Assembly: GCA_902797555.1 (NCBI GenBank)
Contig: CADBTM010000070.1
Coordinates: 1-7,129 of the forward strand
Reading direction: 5' to 3'
DNA length: 7,129 bases
Source: Oscillospiraceae bacterium
Lineage (GTDB): Bacteria; Bacillota; Clostridia; Oscillospirales; Butyricicoccaceae
The stretch's first letter is position 1, and the number at the start of each line of letters is the position of its first letter. Under the pieces are notes generated by a model. That model was not told the DNA's origin, did no database searches, and worked only from the letters and a program-made list of their open reading frames with translations. This document shows, in pieces, positions 1 through 5,685 of this stretch. A program made the position numbers and the translations under genes.

Positions 1-33
1 AAAGGGCTCAAACGCCGTGAGAAGAAGTTTCAT
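1..33 (-). CDS. pcp: Pyroglutamyl-peptidase I (pyrrolidone-carboxylate peptidase), N-terminal fragment
   Basis: Only the first 11 codons lie in the window; they read MKLLLTAFEPF from the ATG at 33. This matches the start of peptidase family C15, whose first strand typically reads like M-K-(I/L)-L-(V/L)-T-(G/A)-F-(E/D)-P-F-G-G. The enzyme is a cytosolic cysteine peptidase that removes N-terminal pyroglutamate from peptides. The start is supported by an AGGAGG ribosome site on the minus strand (complement of positions 39-44) and by a promoter at 58-86. The catalytic Glu, Cys and His lie outside the window. The short length is the reason for caution, but the residue pattern, start site and a peptidase-rich neighbourhood agree. 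Confidence 0.72.
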   Translation of the reverse strand, partial: MKLLLTAFEPF

Positions 34-57
34 ACCCTCGCCTCCTGTTCTGAGATC

Positions 58-86
58 AGTATACCAGAGGATGCGGAAAAAGGAAA
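58..86 (-). promoter_or_regulatory. Promoter for pcp (extended -10)
   Basis: On the minus strand TATACT (58-63) is a five-of-six match to the sigma-A -10 box and is preceded by TGG, giving the TGn extended -10. The -35 position, 17 nt further upstream (81-86), reads TTTCCT and is weak, as is usual when the extended -10 is present. The predicted start lies about 15-20 nt before the pcp start codon's ribosome site, giving a short leader. Confidence 0.55.
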
Positions 87-121
87 GGGAAAAGTGACAG
101 GACAGGCGTTTGCCTGTCCTG
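85..121 (-). terminator. Intrinsic terminator, probable end of arginase transcript
   Basis: A perfect 10-bp GC-rich stem, CAGGACAGGC at 98-107 with GCCTGTCCTG at 112-121, encloses a 4-nt loop. Read on the minus strand it is followed by TCACTTTTCCCTTT, a T-rich but interrupted tail. The plus-strand tail (CTTTTCATTTTC) is also T-rich, so the element could work in both directions, although no plus-strand gene that would need it is seen. It lies between the arginase stop codon and the pcp promoter. Confidence 0.6.
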
Positions 122-140
122 CTTTTCATTTTCTATCGTT

Positions 141-203
141 GATGGAGGCGTCCGCCTCATCCGTCACGGCTTCGCCGTGCCACCTTCCCCGAAGGGGAAG
201 GTT
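141..203 (-). repeat. Palindromic intergenic repeat, unit 1
   Basis: Three hairpins stand side by side: GAGGCG/CGCCTC (145-150 with 153-158), CACGGC-ttc-GCCGTG (165-179), and a 9-bp stem ACCTTCCCC-gaa-GGGGAAGGT (182-202). The 15-nt string CGCCTCATCCGTCAC at 153-167 recurs exactly at 356-370 in unit 4. No coding potential is convincing here. From memory, repeats of this wording are common between genes in Oscillospirales genomes; their function is not known to me. Confidence 0.7.
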
Positions 204-215
204 GGAGTAGTTCCG

Positions 216-266
216 AAGGCTCCCCTGTGTAAGGGGAGCTGTCACCGAAGGTGACTGAGGGGTTGT
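216..266 (+). repeat. Palindromic intergenic repeat, unit 2 (opposite orientation)
   Basis: Two hairpins: an 8-bp stem GCTCCCCT-gtgta-AGGGGAGC (219-239) and GTCACC-gaa-GGTGAC (241-255), ending GAGGGGTTGT. It has the same two-hairpin layout as units 1, 3 and 4 but is written on the other strand. The stem bases differ between units while the pairing is kept, which suggests the RNA or DNA fold is what is conserved. Confidence 0.7.
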
Positions 267-282
267 CGTCATCCCGGCGCAA

Positions 283-339
283 ACAATCCCTCCGTCAGCG
301 CCGTTGGCGCTGCCACCTTCCTTTACACAAGGGAGGCTT
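283..339 (-). repeat. Palindromic intergenic repeat, unit 3
   Basis: Two hairpins: a 7-bp stem CAGCGCC-gtt-GGCGCTG (296-312) and CCTTCCTT-tacac-AAGGGAGG (316-336, one G-T wobble). Read on the minus strand it parallels unit 2: AAGCCTCCCT, TGTGTAA, the second hairpin, then GAGGGATTGT. Units 2 and 3 therefore face each other across a 16-nt spacer at 267-282. Confidence 0.7.
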
Positions 340-352
340 TTCTCGGCGTGTG

Positions 353-390
353 GTACGCCTCATCCGTCACCTTCGGTGCAAGGGGAAGGA
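353..390 (-). repeat. Palindromic intergenic repeat, unit 4 (shortened)
   Basis: It contains CACC-ttc-GGTG (368-378) after the 15-nt string shared with unit 1 (356-370), then AAGGGGAAGG. Compared with unit 1 the second hairpin has lost one arm, so this looks like a decayed or deleted copy. It ends 12 nt before the arginase stop codon. Confidence 0.6.
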
Positions 391-402
391 ACACGATGTC
401 CC

Positions 403-1302
403 TCAATACACCGCCTTGCCCATGCACGACTGCACCAGCTCGGAGGCGAGGATGCCGGTCTTGTTGCGCTCGTCCAGAATGGGGTTGACCTCCACCATGT
501 CCAGGCTGATCAGCTTGCCGCTGTCGGCCAGGGTCTCCACCGCCAAAAATGCCTCTCTGGTGGTCAGACCGCTGTGGACGACGGTGCCGGTGCCGGGAGC
601 TGCCTGGGGGTCGATGGCGTCCACGTCAAAGCTGAGATGGATGCCCACCGTGCCGCGGGAGGCGATCTCGATGGCGTCGAGGATGACAGCATCCATGCCC
701 CGCTTGTCGATCTCGTTGATAGAAAAGACGGTGACGCCCGCCTCTTTCATGCGGATGCGCTCCATCTGATCGATGTCCCGTCCGGCGATCTGCACGCAGT
801 TTTTCACCGGGACAAAGGCCGGCTCCTGTCCGAAATCCACCATGCAGTTGGGTCCGTGACCGCACACGGCGGAAAAGGGCATGCCGTGCATATTGCCGCT
901 GGGGGTGGATTCGTCATTGTTCCAGTCGCCGTGGGCGTCGATCCAGATGACGCCGATAGGCCCCTGGGGCTGATAGTGCTTTGCCACGGCGGAAATGCTG
1001 CCGGCGGCGATGGAGTGATCCCCGCCCAGGGCGATGGGGAAATGCCCCTTGGCCAGCGTCTCCCGCACCGTCTCGTACAAACGGCGGTTGACGTCCACCA
1101 CCTGCTCATAGTTGCGCATATGGGGCAGGCTCTTTCCCGTGGGCAGAGGCACGATGTCGCCCCGATCCTCCACGGGATAGCCCAAACGCTCCAGCCCTTC
1201 CACCAGACCGCCGTAGCGGATGGCGATGGGTCCCATGCTGACGCCGCGCTTGGACGCGCCGAAGTCCATCTGAACGCCGATGATATCCAAGGTCTTTTTC
1301 AT
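403..1302 (-). CDS. rocF: Arginase
   Basis: Cytosolic di-manganese enzyme that hydrolyses L-arginine to L-ornithine and urea. The 299-residue length is normal for the family. Visible motifs: LGGDHS with ligand H96; IDAHGDWN with D122, H124 and D126; SGNMHGMP at 135-142, which matches the arginine-binding loop of true arginases; SFDVDAIDP with D226 and D228, followed by APGTGT; and a C-terminal SLDMVEVNPILD at 266-277 then NKT. The SGN-HG loop and the C-terminal stretch favour arginase over agmatinase or formiminoglutamase. ATG start at 1302 has AGGAGG (complement of 1309-1314) 6 nt upstream. It has its own promoter and leader and is separated from the upstream peptidase operon by a terminator. 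The product ornithine could feed proline, polyamine or fermentative pathways; none of those genes is in the window. Confidence 0.93.
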   Translation of the reverse strand: MKKTLDIIGVQMDFGASKRGVSMGPIAIRYGGLVEGLERLGYPVEDRGDIVPLPTGKSLPHMRNYEQVVDVNRRLYETVRETLAKGHFPIALGGDHSIAAGSISAVAKHYQPQGPIGVIWIDAHGDWNNDESTPSGNMHGMPFSAVCGHGPNCMVDFGQEPAFVPVKNCVQIAGRDIDQMERIRMKEAGVTVFSINEIDKRGMDAVILDAIEIASRGTVGIHLSFDVDAIDPQAAPGTGTVVHSGLTTREAFLAVETLADSGKLISLDMVEVNPILDERNKTGILASELVQSCMGKAVY

Positions 1303-1315
1303 AAAAAGCCTCCTC

Positions 1316-1329
1316 GGGGATTGCTCCCC
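1316..1329 (-). promoter_or_regulatory. GCAA-tetraloop hairpin next to arginase ribosome site
   Basis: The arginase leader RNA contains GGGGA-GCAA-TCCCC, a 5-bp stem capped by a GNRA-type tetraloop. It ends one nucleotide before the AGGAGG ribosome site. Such a hairpin could stabilise the 5' end or tune ribosome access. It is too small to call a known riboswitch. Confidence 0.4.
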
Positions 1330-1335
1330 ATAAAA

Positions 1336-1352
1336 TATTCATATCTTGAATA
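1336..1352. promoter_or_regulatory. Candidate operator over the arginase start site
   Basis: A 6-bp inverted repeat TATTCA-tatct-TGAATA lies just downstream of the -10 box and should cover the transcription start. The plus-strand stretch CTTGAATAAAGTTT (1345-1358) resembles one half of the ARG box bound by ArgR/AhrC (remembered consensus near CATGAATAAAAATTCAAG). The order of half-sites in the repeat is inverted relative to a textbook box, so the regulator assignment is tentative. Confidence 0.35.
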
Positions 1353-1353
1353 A

Positions 1354-1382
1354 AGTTTACCGGATTCTTTCCCGTTTGTCAA
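1354..1382 (-). promoter_or_regulatory. Sigma-A type promoter of arginase
   Basis: Minus strand: a perfect -35 TTGACA (1377-1382), a 17-nt spacer, and -10 TAAACT (1354-1359, four of six). The expected start is near 1347, giving a leader of about 45 nt. The strength of the -35 and the ideal spacing make this the best promoter in the window. Confidence 0.75.
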
Positions 1383-1519
1383 TTTATCCGTGAAAAGCGT
1401 CCCCATCTTCCCTGTATGAAAACACAAATTGTGGGTTTTGTTCTCGGAAAAAGAGAAAAGAACCTGTTTCCTCCGTTCCTGCGGTGAATAAATATTTATT
1501 TGTGAATATTGCTGAGGAG

Positions 1520-1550
1520 AAAAAAGGCCGCTGCATACGCAGCGGCCTTT
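1520..1550 (-). terminator. Intrinsic terminator of the murD-M42 operon
   Basis: A perfect 9-bp stem GGCCGCTGC (1526-1534) with GCAGCGGCC (1539-1547) and a 4-nt loop is extended by three A-T pairs. On the minus strand it is followed by a run of T ending at 1520. It begins about 20 nt after the stop codon of the last M42 gene, the expected place for a rho-independent terminator. Confidence 0.9.
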
Positions 1551-1569
1551 CTTTATGCAGTTTCCCGGT

Positions 1570-2589
1570 TTACAGGGGCAGCTCTGCGGCCTTTGCCAGC
1601 AGCATGCCCGCCTGACGCACGTCCTCCAGATCGACGATCTCCGCCGGAGAATGGATGTTGCGGCAGGGGATGCTGACACAGCCGGCCAGCACGCCGTTTT
1701 TGCTCTTCTGCATGGAGCGGGCATCGGTGGTGCCGCCCAGCAGGATCTCGTCCTGTACGGTCAGTCCCGCCTCCTGGGCGGCGCGGCGCAGATGGTTCAC
1801 CACCTGCGGATTGGCCTGCATGCCGCCGTCCTTGAGCTTGACGGCAGCGCCGCCGCCCAGACGGACACGCATGCGGCGTCCGTCGATATCGCCGGGGGTG
1901 TCTCCCGTGCCGGTGACGTCCACCGAGATGCCCACATAGGGCTCGATGCGCCAGCTGGCGGCCACCGCACCGCGGCAGCCCACCTCCTCCTGCACGGTAA
2001 AGACGAAATACACGTCGTTGGAGGTGTTTTTCATCTCCTCCATGACGATGAGCAGCGCCATGCAGCCGGTCAGGTCGTCGGCATAGGGGGTCATCATTCT
2101 TCCTCCCTCCAGCGCCGCGGTGGGAGCAGCAAAGGCAGCCACAGAGCCCACGGGGGCGAGGGCTTCGGCCTCTTCCCGGGAGGAGGCGCCGATGTCGATG
2201 AACAGGTCGTGGATGTCCACCTCGGTGAGACTCTTTTTGTTATGTCCCGCCTCGGCGTCCGGCCAGATGCTGCCCCGCACGCCGCTCTCCAGACGGACGG
2301 CCGTGCCGATCAGCTTTGCGGGCAGATGTCCGCCCAGGGGCTCAAAGCGGAGAAATCCCCGCTCGTCGATATGGGTGACCATAAAGCCGATCACGTCCAT
2401 GTGCGCCGCCAGCATCAGCTTTTTCCCGCTGCCCTTTTTGTGGCAGATCACGCTGCCCAGCGTGTCGGTGAACACCTCGTCCACATAGGGACGCGCCAGC
2501 TCAGCCAAAATGGCCGCCTGCTTTCCCTCAAGTCCGGAGGGCAGCGCGGCCTCAGCCAGCCGAGCCTGCAATTTCAAAAGATCCATCAT
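1570..2589 (-). CDS. M42 family metallo-aminopeptidase, fourth of four tandem copies
   Basis: Cytosolic co-catalytic two-metal aminopeptidase of the glutamyl-aminopeptidase/TET group, which forms large tetrahedral shells and trims short peptides. Counting from the ATG at 2589 (339 residues, normal length), ligands expected from family structures are visible: H63 and D65 in AAHMD, D171 in YADDLTGC, catalytic E201 and ligand E202 in QEEVG, D224 in SVDVT, and H313 in NIHSP. The usual DDR reads DDL. Start choice: a GTG at 2598 is in frame but touches the AGGAGG (complement of 2599-2604), so the ATG 9 nt below it is preferred; a second ATG follows at 2586. The ribosome site nearly abuts the stop of the preceding gene, with a 15-nt gap. 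It closely resembles the gene just upstream, pointing to a duplication. Substrate preference cannot be read from sequence. Confidence 0.9.
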   Translation of the reverse strand: MMDLLKLQARLAEAALPSGLEGKQAAILAELARPYVDEVFTDTLGSVICHKKGSGKKLMLAAHMDVIGFMVTHIDERGFLRFEPLGGHLPAKLIGTAVRLESGVRGSIWPDAEAGHNKKSLTEVDIHDLFIDIGASSREEAEALAPVGSVAAFAAPTAALEGGRMMTPYADDLTGCMALLIVMEEMKNTSNDVYFVFTVQEEVGCRGAVAASWRIEPYVGISVDVTGTGDTPGDIDGRRMRVRLGGGAAVKLKDGGMQANPQVVNHLRRAAQEAGLTVQDEILLGGTTDARSMQKSKNGVLAGCVSIPCRNIHSPAEIVDLEDVRQAGMLLAKAAELPL

Positions 2590-2598
2590 GCTTTTCAC

Positions 2599-2606
2599 CC
2601 TCCTTT
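2599..2606 (-). promoter_or_regulatory. Ribosome site that decides the start of the fourth M42 gene
   Basis: AAAGGAGG on the minus strand lies directly against an in-frame GTG, too close for initiation there, and 9 nt from the ATG at 2589. It overlaps the stop codon of the preceding M42 gene (TAA, complement of 2605-2607), so ribosomes finishing that gene end on this site. Confidence 0.7.
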
Positions 2607-3627
2607 ACGAATTGAGGAACGCAGCCAACAGGCTTGCCGCTCCGTCCACGTCCCGCAGGTCATAGGTCTCCGACGGAGAATGGATGTGCCGGGTGGGGAT
2701 GCTGACGCAGGTAGCCGCCACGTTTTCCAGCGCCTTTTGCATCGAGCTGGTGTCCGTACCGCCTGCCAGCAGGATCTCCGCCTGCCAGGGGATGTTTTCT
2801 TTGTCGGCCACAGCCTGCAGCTTCCTGTTGAGGGCGGGAGAGCAGATCACGCTGCCGTCCTTGATCTTGATGGTGGCGCCGCCGCCCAGCACCTTGGTGC
2901 GGCAGCTGTTCTTGGTGAAGGGGGTGTCGTCGGTACCGCACACGTCGCAGGCGATGCCGATATTGGGACGGATGGCCTGTGCCGCGCTCAGCGCGCCGCG
3001 GCAGCCCACCTCCTCCTGGGTGGAAAAGACGAAATACACGTCATACTTGCTGGATTTCAGCCGTTCCATGGCCAGCAGCAGCACCACGCAGCCGATCAGA
3101 TCGTCGGCGTAGGGTCCCATGACGGTGTTGCCCGCCGCCCTTACGGGCAAGCCCTCAAAGGTGCAGGTGTCGCCCACGTGCACCAGCTTGCAGGCGGTCT
3201 CCCGGTCGGGAGCGCCCAGATCGAGATAGAGGTCGGTGATGCCGATCTCCGTCCATCCGCAGGCCAGCTTTTTGCCGCTCTCCCGCAGGCAGAGCACGCC
3301 TCGGGCACCGTTTGCAAAGGCCACCCGGCATCCGACGAGCTGCGCCGGCTGGTGGCCGCCGATGGGCGCCACCGAGGCAAAGCCGTTTTCGTCCACGCCG
3401 GTGACCATAAAGCCGATGGCGTCCATGTGGGCGGACAGCATCACCCGCTGTCCCTCGCCCTTTTTGCGGCAGATCACGTTGCCCATGGCGTCGGTGGAAA
3501 TCTCGTCCACAAAGGGTCGCGCCAGCTCCTGCACCAGCTTGCCGATGCCGGTCTGCTCGCTGCCAGAAACACGCGCCTGCGCCACAAGGCGCTGATGAAG
3601 CTCCAGAATATCAAACATCACATTCAC
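2605..3627 (-). CDS. M42 family metallo-aminopeptidase, third of four tandem copies
   Basis: Same fold and role as its neighbours. Counting from the GTG at 3627 (340 residues): H67 and D69 in SAHMD, D175 in YADDLIGC, E205 and E206 in QEEVG, D228 in ACDVC, H316 in HIHSP. As in the next gene, the DDR motif is DDL and the segment YFVF-x-x-QEEVGCRGA is shared, so these two form one subgroup. The GTG has GGAGG 6 nt upstream (complement of 3634-3638). An alternative ATG at 3618 aligns better with the start of the fourth copy and has only a weak AGGTGA. Either start overlaps the end of the preceding gene (17 or 8 nt), so translation is probably coupled. It is cysteine-richer than the fourth copy. 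Confidence 0.9.
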   Translation of the reverse strand: MNVMFDILELHQRLVAQARVSGSEQTGIGKLVQELARPFVDEISTDAMGNVICRKKGEGQRVMLSAHMDAIGFMVTGVDENGFASVAPIGGHQPAQLVGCRVAFANGARGVLCLRESGKKLACGWTEIGITDLYLDLGAPDRETACKLVHVGDTCTFEGLPVRAAGNTVMGPYADDLIGCVVLLLAMERLKSSKYDVYFVFSTQEEVGCRGALSAAQAIRPNIGIACDVCGTDDTPFTKNSCRTKVLGGGATIKIKDGSVICSPALNRKLQAVADKENIPWQAEILLAGGTDTSSMQKALENVAATCVSIPTRHIHSPSETYDLRDVDGAASLLAAFLNS

Positions 3628-4639
3628 CTGCTTCCTCCAAAACGATGGCGGACAGCTTGACCATTTCCTCCACGTCGGGGAGATAGGCCACGCTGCACGC
3701 GCAGTGGATGTACCGGGTGGGGTTGGAGATGCCGATGGCCAGCGCGCCTACGCCGGCCTCGATGGCCACCTCGCTGTCGGTGCTGCCGTTGGCGCTGGCG
3801 CGGAATTGCCACTTCACGCCCGCCTCATCGGCCTTTTTCTGCACCTGCTCCCGCAGAGCGCGGGGATAAACGGCGCCGCGATCCAGAATGGAGATCGCCG
3901 GGCCCTTGCGCTGACAGCAGGAACGCTTATGCGCGGCCACGCCGGGCATATCGGCGGCGGTGGTGCCCTCCAGCGTCAGCAGCACGCCGGGCTGGATGCG
4001 ATGGGCGGCGATGGTCGCCCCGCGGGAGCCGATCTCCTCGCCGCAGACAAAGGCAAACCACGTGTCGTAGGGCAGCTCCTGCTCCAGCAGCTTGATCATC
4101 ACGGCGCAGCCGATGCGGTCGTCCAGCGCCTTTGCCTTGACGCAGTCCACGCCAAAGGGGATATAGGCGCTGTCAAACATGGCGGGCTCGCCCACCGAAA
4201 CCAGCGCCTCGGCCTCTTCCCTGCTCTTGCAGCCCATGTCGATATACAGGCTGGAGAGATCGGGCGCGACCTTGCGCTCCTCCTGCGTGGTGAGGTGCAC
4301 CGCCTTGATGGCGATGACGCCCGACACCTTTTTCTTGCCCACCCGCATTCTTCTGCCGATGAGCACACGGGGATCGATACCGCCGGCGCGAGCCAGCTTG
4401 AGCATGCCGTCGTCGGTGATGTCCCGCACCAAAAAGCCCACCTCGTCCATGTGAGCGCACACCATCAGCGGGCGCTTGCGGGGATGCTTGCCCTTTTTGA
4501 ACACCAGCAGATTGCCGATGGCGTCCACGATCGTTTCGTCGGCATAGGGGCGAACCCGCTCCTCGATGTATTCCCGCACCTCGTCCTCATAGCCGGGCAC
4601 GCCGTCGCGGGTGCAAAGCTCTCTCAAAAGCTCTTTCAT
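3611..4639 (-). CDS. M42 family metallo-aminopeptidase, second of four tandem copies
   Basis: 342 residues, normal length. Family ligands: H63 and D65 in CAHMDEVGF, D173 in ALDDRIGC, E201 and E202 in GEEIGSRG, and H312 in YIHCACS. The fifth ligand position, usually Asp in a DVT motif, is Glu here (E224 in LTLEGTTAADMPG), a wording I recall from one M42 subset. The segment after the last His (HCACS in place of HSP) is also unusual. ATG at 4639 has GGAGG 8 nt upstream (complement of 4648-4652) and shares the four bases ATGA with the stop codon of the preceding gene, so translation is likely coupled. The gene belongs with the first copy in keeping DDR, but is clearly diverged from it. Function beyond peptide N-terminal trimming is inference from the family. 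Confidence 0.9.
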   Translation of the reverse strand: MKELLRELCTRDGVPGYEDEVREYIEERVRPYADETIVDAIGNLLVFKKGKHPRKRPLMVCAHMDEVGFLVRDITDDGMLKLARAGGIDPRVLIGRRMRVGKKKVSGVIAIKAVHLTTQEERKVAPDLSSLYIDMGCKSREEAEALVSVGEPAMFDSAYIPFGVDCVKAKALDDRIGCAVMIKLLEQELPYDTWFAFVCGEEIGSRGATIAAHRIQPGVLLTLEGTTAADMPGVAAHKRSCCQRKGPAISILDRGAVYPRALREQVQKKADEAGVKWQFRASANGSTDSEVAIEAGVGALAIGISNPTRYIHCACSVAYLPDVEEMVKLSAIVLEEAGECDV

Positions 4640-5676
4640 GCGTCGTTCCTCCCTTCCAGAGACAGAACATATTCCGCCACCAGCTTACCCACGGCCTCCA
4701 CGTCGCTCATGCGGATGAGCTCCACCGGGGAATGCATGTACTTGAGGGGCAGCGAGATCACCAGCGTTTTCACGCCCTCCTGCTGCATCTGCATGGGCCA
4801 TGCGTTGGTGCCGCTGGCCGAGGCGCATTCGTCAGCCAGATGGGTGATCCGTTTGGCGCGGGCGACCTCCATGGCGGCCTCCGCCATATCGGGACGGCTG
4901 TTGGAGCCGAGGGACACCACTGCACCGTCTCCCAGACGGGAGCGGACGGAGGGGGCATCGGCCGTGCGGGCATGGGTCACGTCCACCGCGATGCCATAGT
5001 CGGGATGCACCCGATGGGCGGTGGCGATGCCGCCCTCAAAGCCGGTCTCCTCCTTGGTGGAGGCGGTCAGAACCACATTGACCGGCAGCTTTTTGTCCCG
5101 CAGCAGGTCGAGGGCATAGAGCAGACAGCCCAGACAGGCGCGGTCGTCAAAGGCCTTGCCGCAGATGGCGTCGCCCTGCAGCTCCAGCATGTCGTTGGCA
5201 AAGGCGGCAAAGTCGCCCACATGGAAAACCTCCTTCGCCTGCTCTCCGTCCATGCCCACGTCCAGCGCCATATCGGCGATGGGGACAGAGTTTTTCTGCT
5301 CGCCTGTCTTTTGCAGATGGGGCGGCATAGCGGCTACCACGCCCAGGCGCTCCTGTCCGTCCCGGGTGAGCACGGTCAGCTCGCTGCCCAGCAGCATTCT
5401 CTGATCCACGCCGCCCACCGGGGCAAAGCGCAAGAAGCCCTCGTCGGTCACGTCGGTGATGATAAAACCGATCTGGTCGATGTGGGCGTCCAGCTGGACG
5501 GTTTTTGCCCCCGGTTTTTCCGCGTCACGCCAGCCGTATACGTTGCCAAAGTCGTCGATCTCCACCCGGTCGCACAGCGGCTTCATCATCTCGGCCGCCA
5601 GCTTGCTCACGCGGAATTCGTCGCCCGACACGCCGTACAAATGGGTCAGCTGACGGATCGTTTCCTTCACGTTCAA
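4636..5676 (-). CDS. M42 family metallo-aminopeptidase, first of four tandem copies
   Basis: 346 residues. Ligands: H65 and D67 in DAHIDQIGF, D177 in AFDDRACLGC, E209 and E210 in TKEETGFEG, D232 in AVDVTHA, and H315 in YMHSP; this is the most canonical copy for the DVTHA and HSP motifs. The start is a TTG at 5676: a TGA stop is immediately upstream in frame, no in-frame ATG lies nearby, and AGAGG (complement of 5686-5690) sits 9 nt away. A GTG two codons later is the only close alternative, at a poor 15 nt. It follows murD by 24 nt with no terminator between, so it is probably co-transcribed with it. Members of the family include aminopeptidases for acidic, hydrophobic or basic residues, and the specificity of this one is not evident. 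Confidence 0.9.
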   Translation of the reverse strand: MNVKETIRQLTHLYGVSGDEFRVSKLAAEMMKPLCDRVEIDDFGNVYGWRDAEKPGAKTVQLDAHIDQIGFIITDVTDEGFLRFAPVGGVDQRMLLGSELTVLTRDGQERLGVVAAMPPHLQKTGEQKNSVPIADMALDVGMDGEQAKEVFHVGDFAAFANDMLELQGDAICGKAFDDRACLGCLLYALDLLRDKKLPVNVVLTASTKEETGFEGGIATAHRVHPDYGIAVDVTHARTADAPSVRSRLGDGAVVSLGSNSRPDMAEAAMEVARAKRITHLADECASASGTNAWPMQMQQEGVKTLVISLPLKYMHSPVELIRMSDVEAVGKLVAEYVLSLEGRNDA

Positions 5677-5685
5677 TCACACACA

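Noticed and set aside
141..390. Possible CRISPR array
   Set aside because: The repeated units vary in sequence, alternate in orientation and lack uniform spacers. They are hairpin-rich intergenic repeats.
403..1302. Agmatinase as an alternative to arginase
   Set aside because: The SGN-HG arginine-binding loop and the C-terminal VEVNPILD-NKT stretch fit arginase better. Enzyme assay would settle it.
304..1353. Plus-strand open frame spanning the repeats and arginase
   Set aside because: It runs through hairpin repeats and then mirrors arginase in reverse; it has no domain and no supporting ribosome site.
1303..1376. Possible metabolite riboswitch ahead of arginase
   Set aside because: The leader predicted from the promoter is only about 45 nt with one small hairpin, and no known aptamer core was recognised.
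2596..2598. GTG at 2598 as start of the fourth M42 gene
   Set aside because: The ribosome site directly touches this codon, leaving no spacing; the ATG at 2589 is 9 nt away and aligns with the sister gene's internal ATG.
1555..3660. A 701-codon open frame on the plus strand, opposite two M42 genes
   Set aside because: It is exactly antisense to genes with clear metal-site motifs. Its product is a His/Gly/Gln/Ala-rich string with no recognisable domain, as expected from the reverse frame of GC-rich coding DNA. No promoter is evident.
3704..4999. A 431-codon plus-strand open frame
   Set aside because: Antisense to the second M42 gene; its composition changes partway through, as a shadow frame would across a gene boundary.
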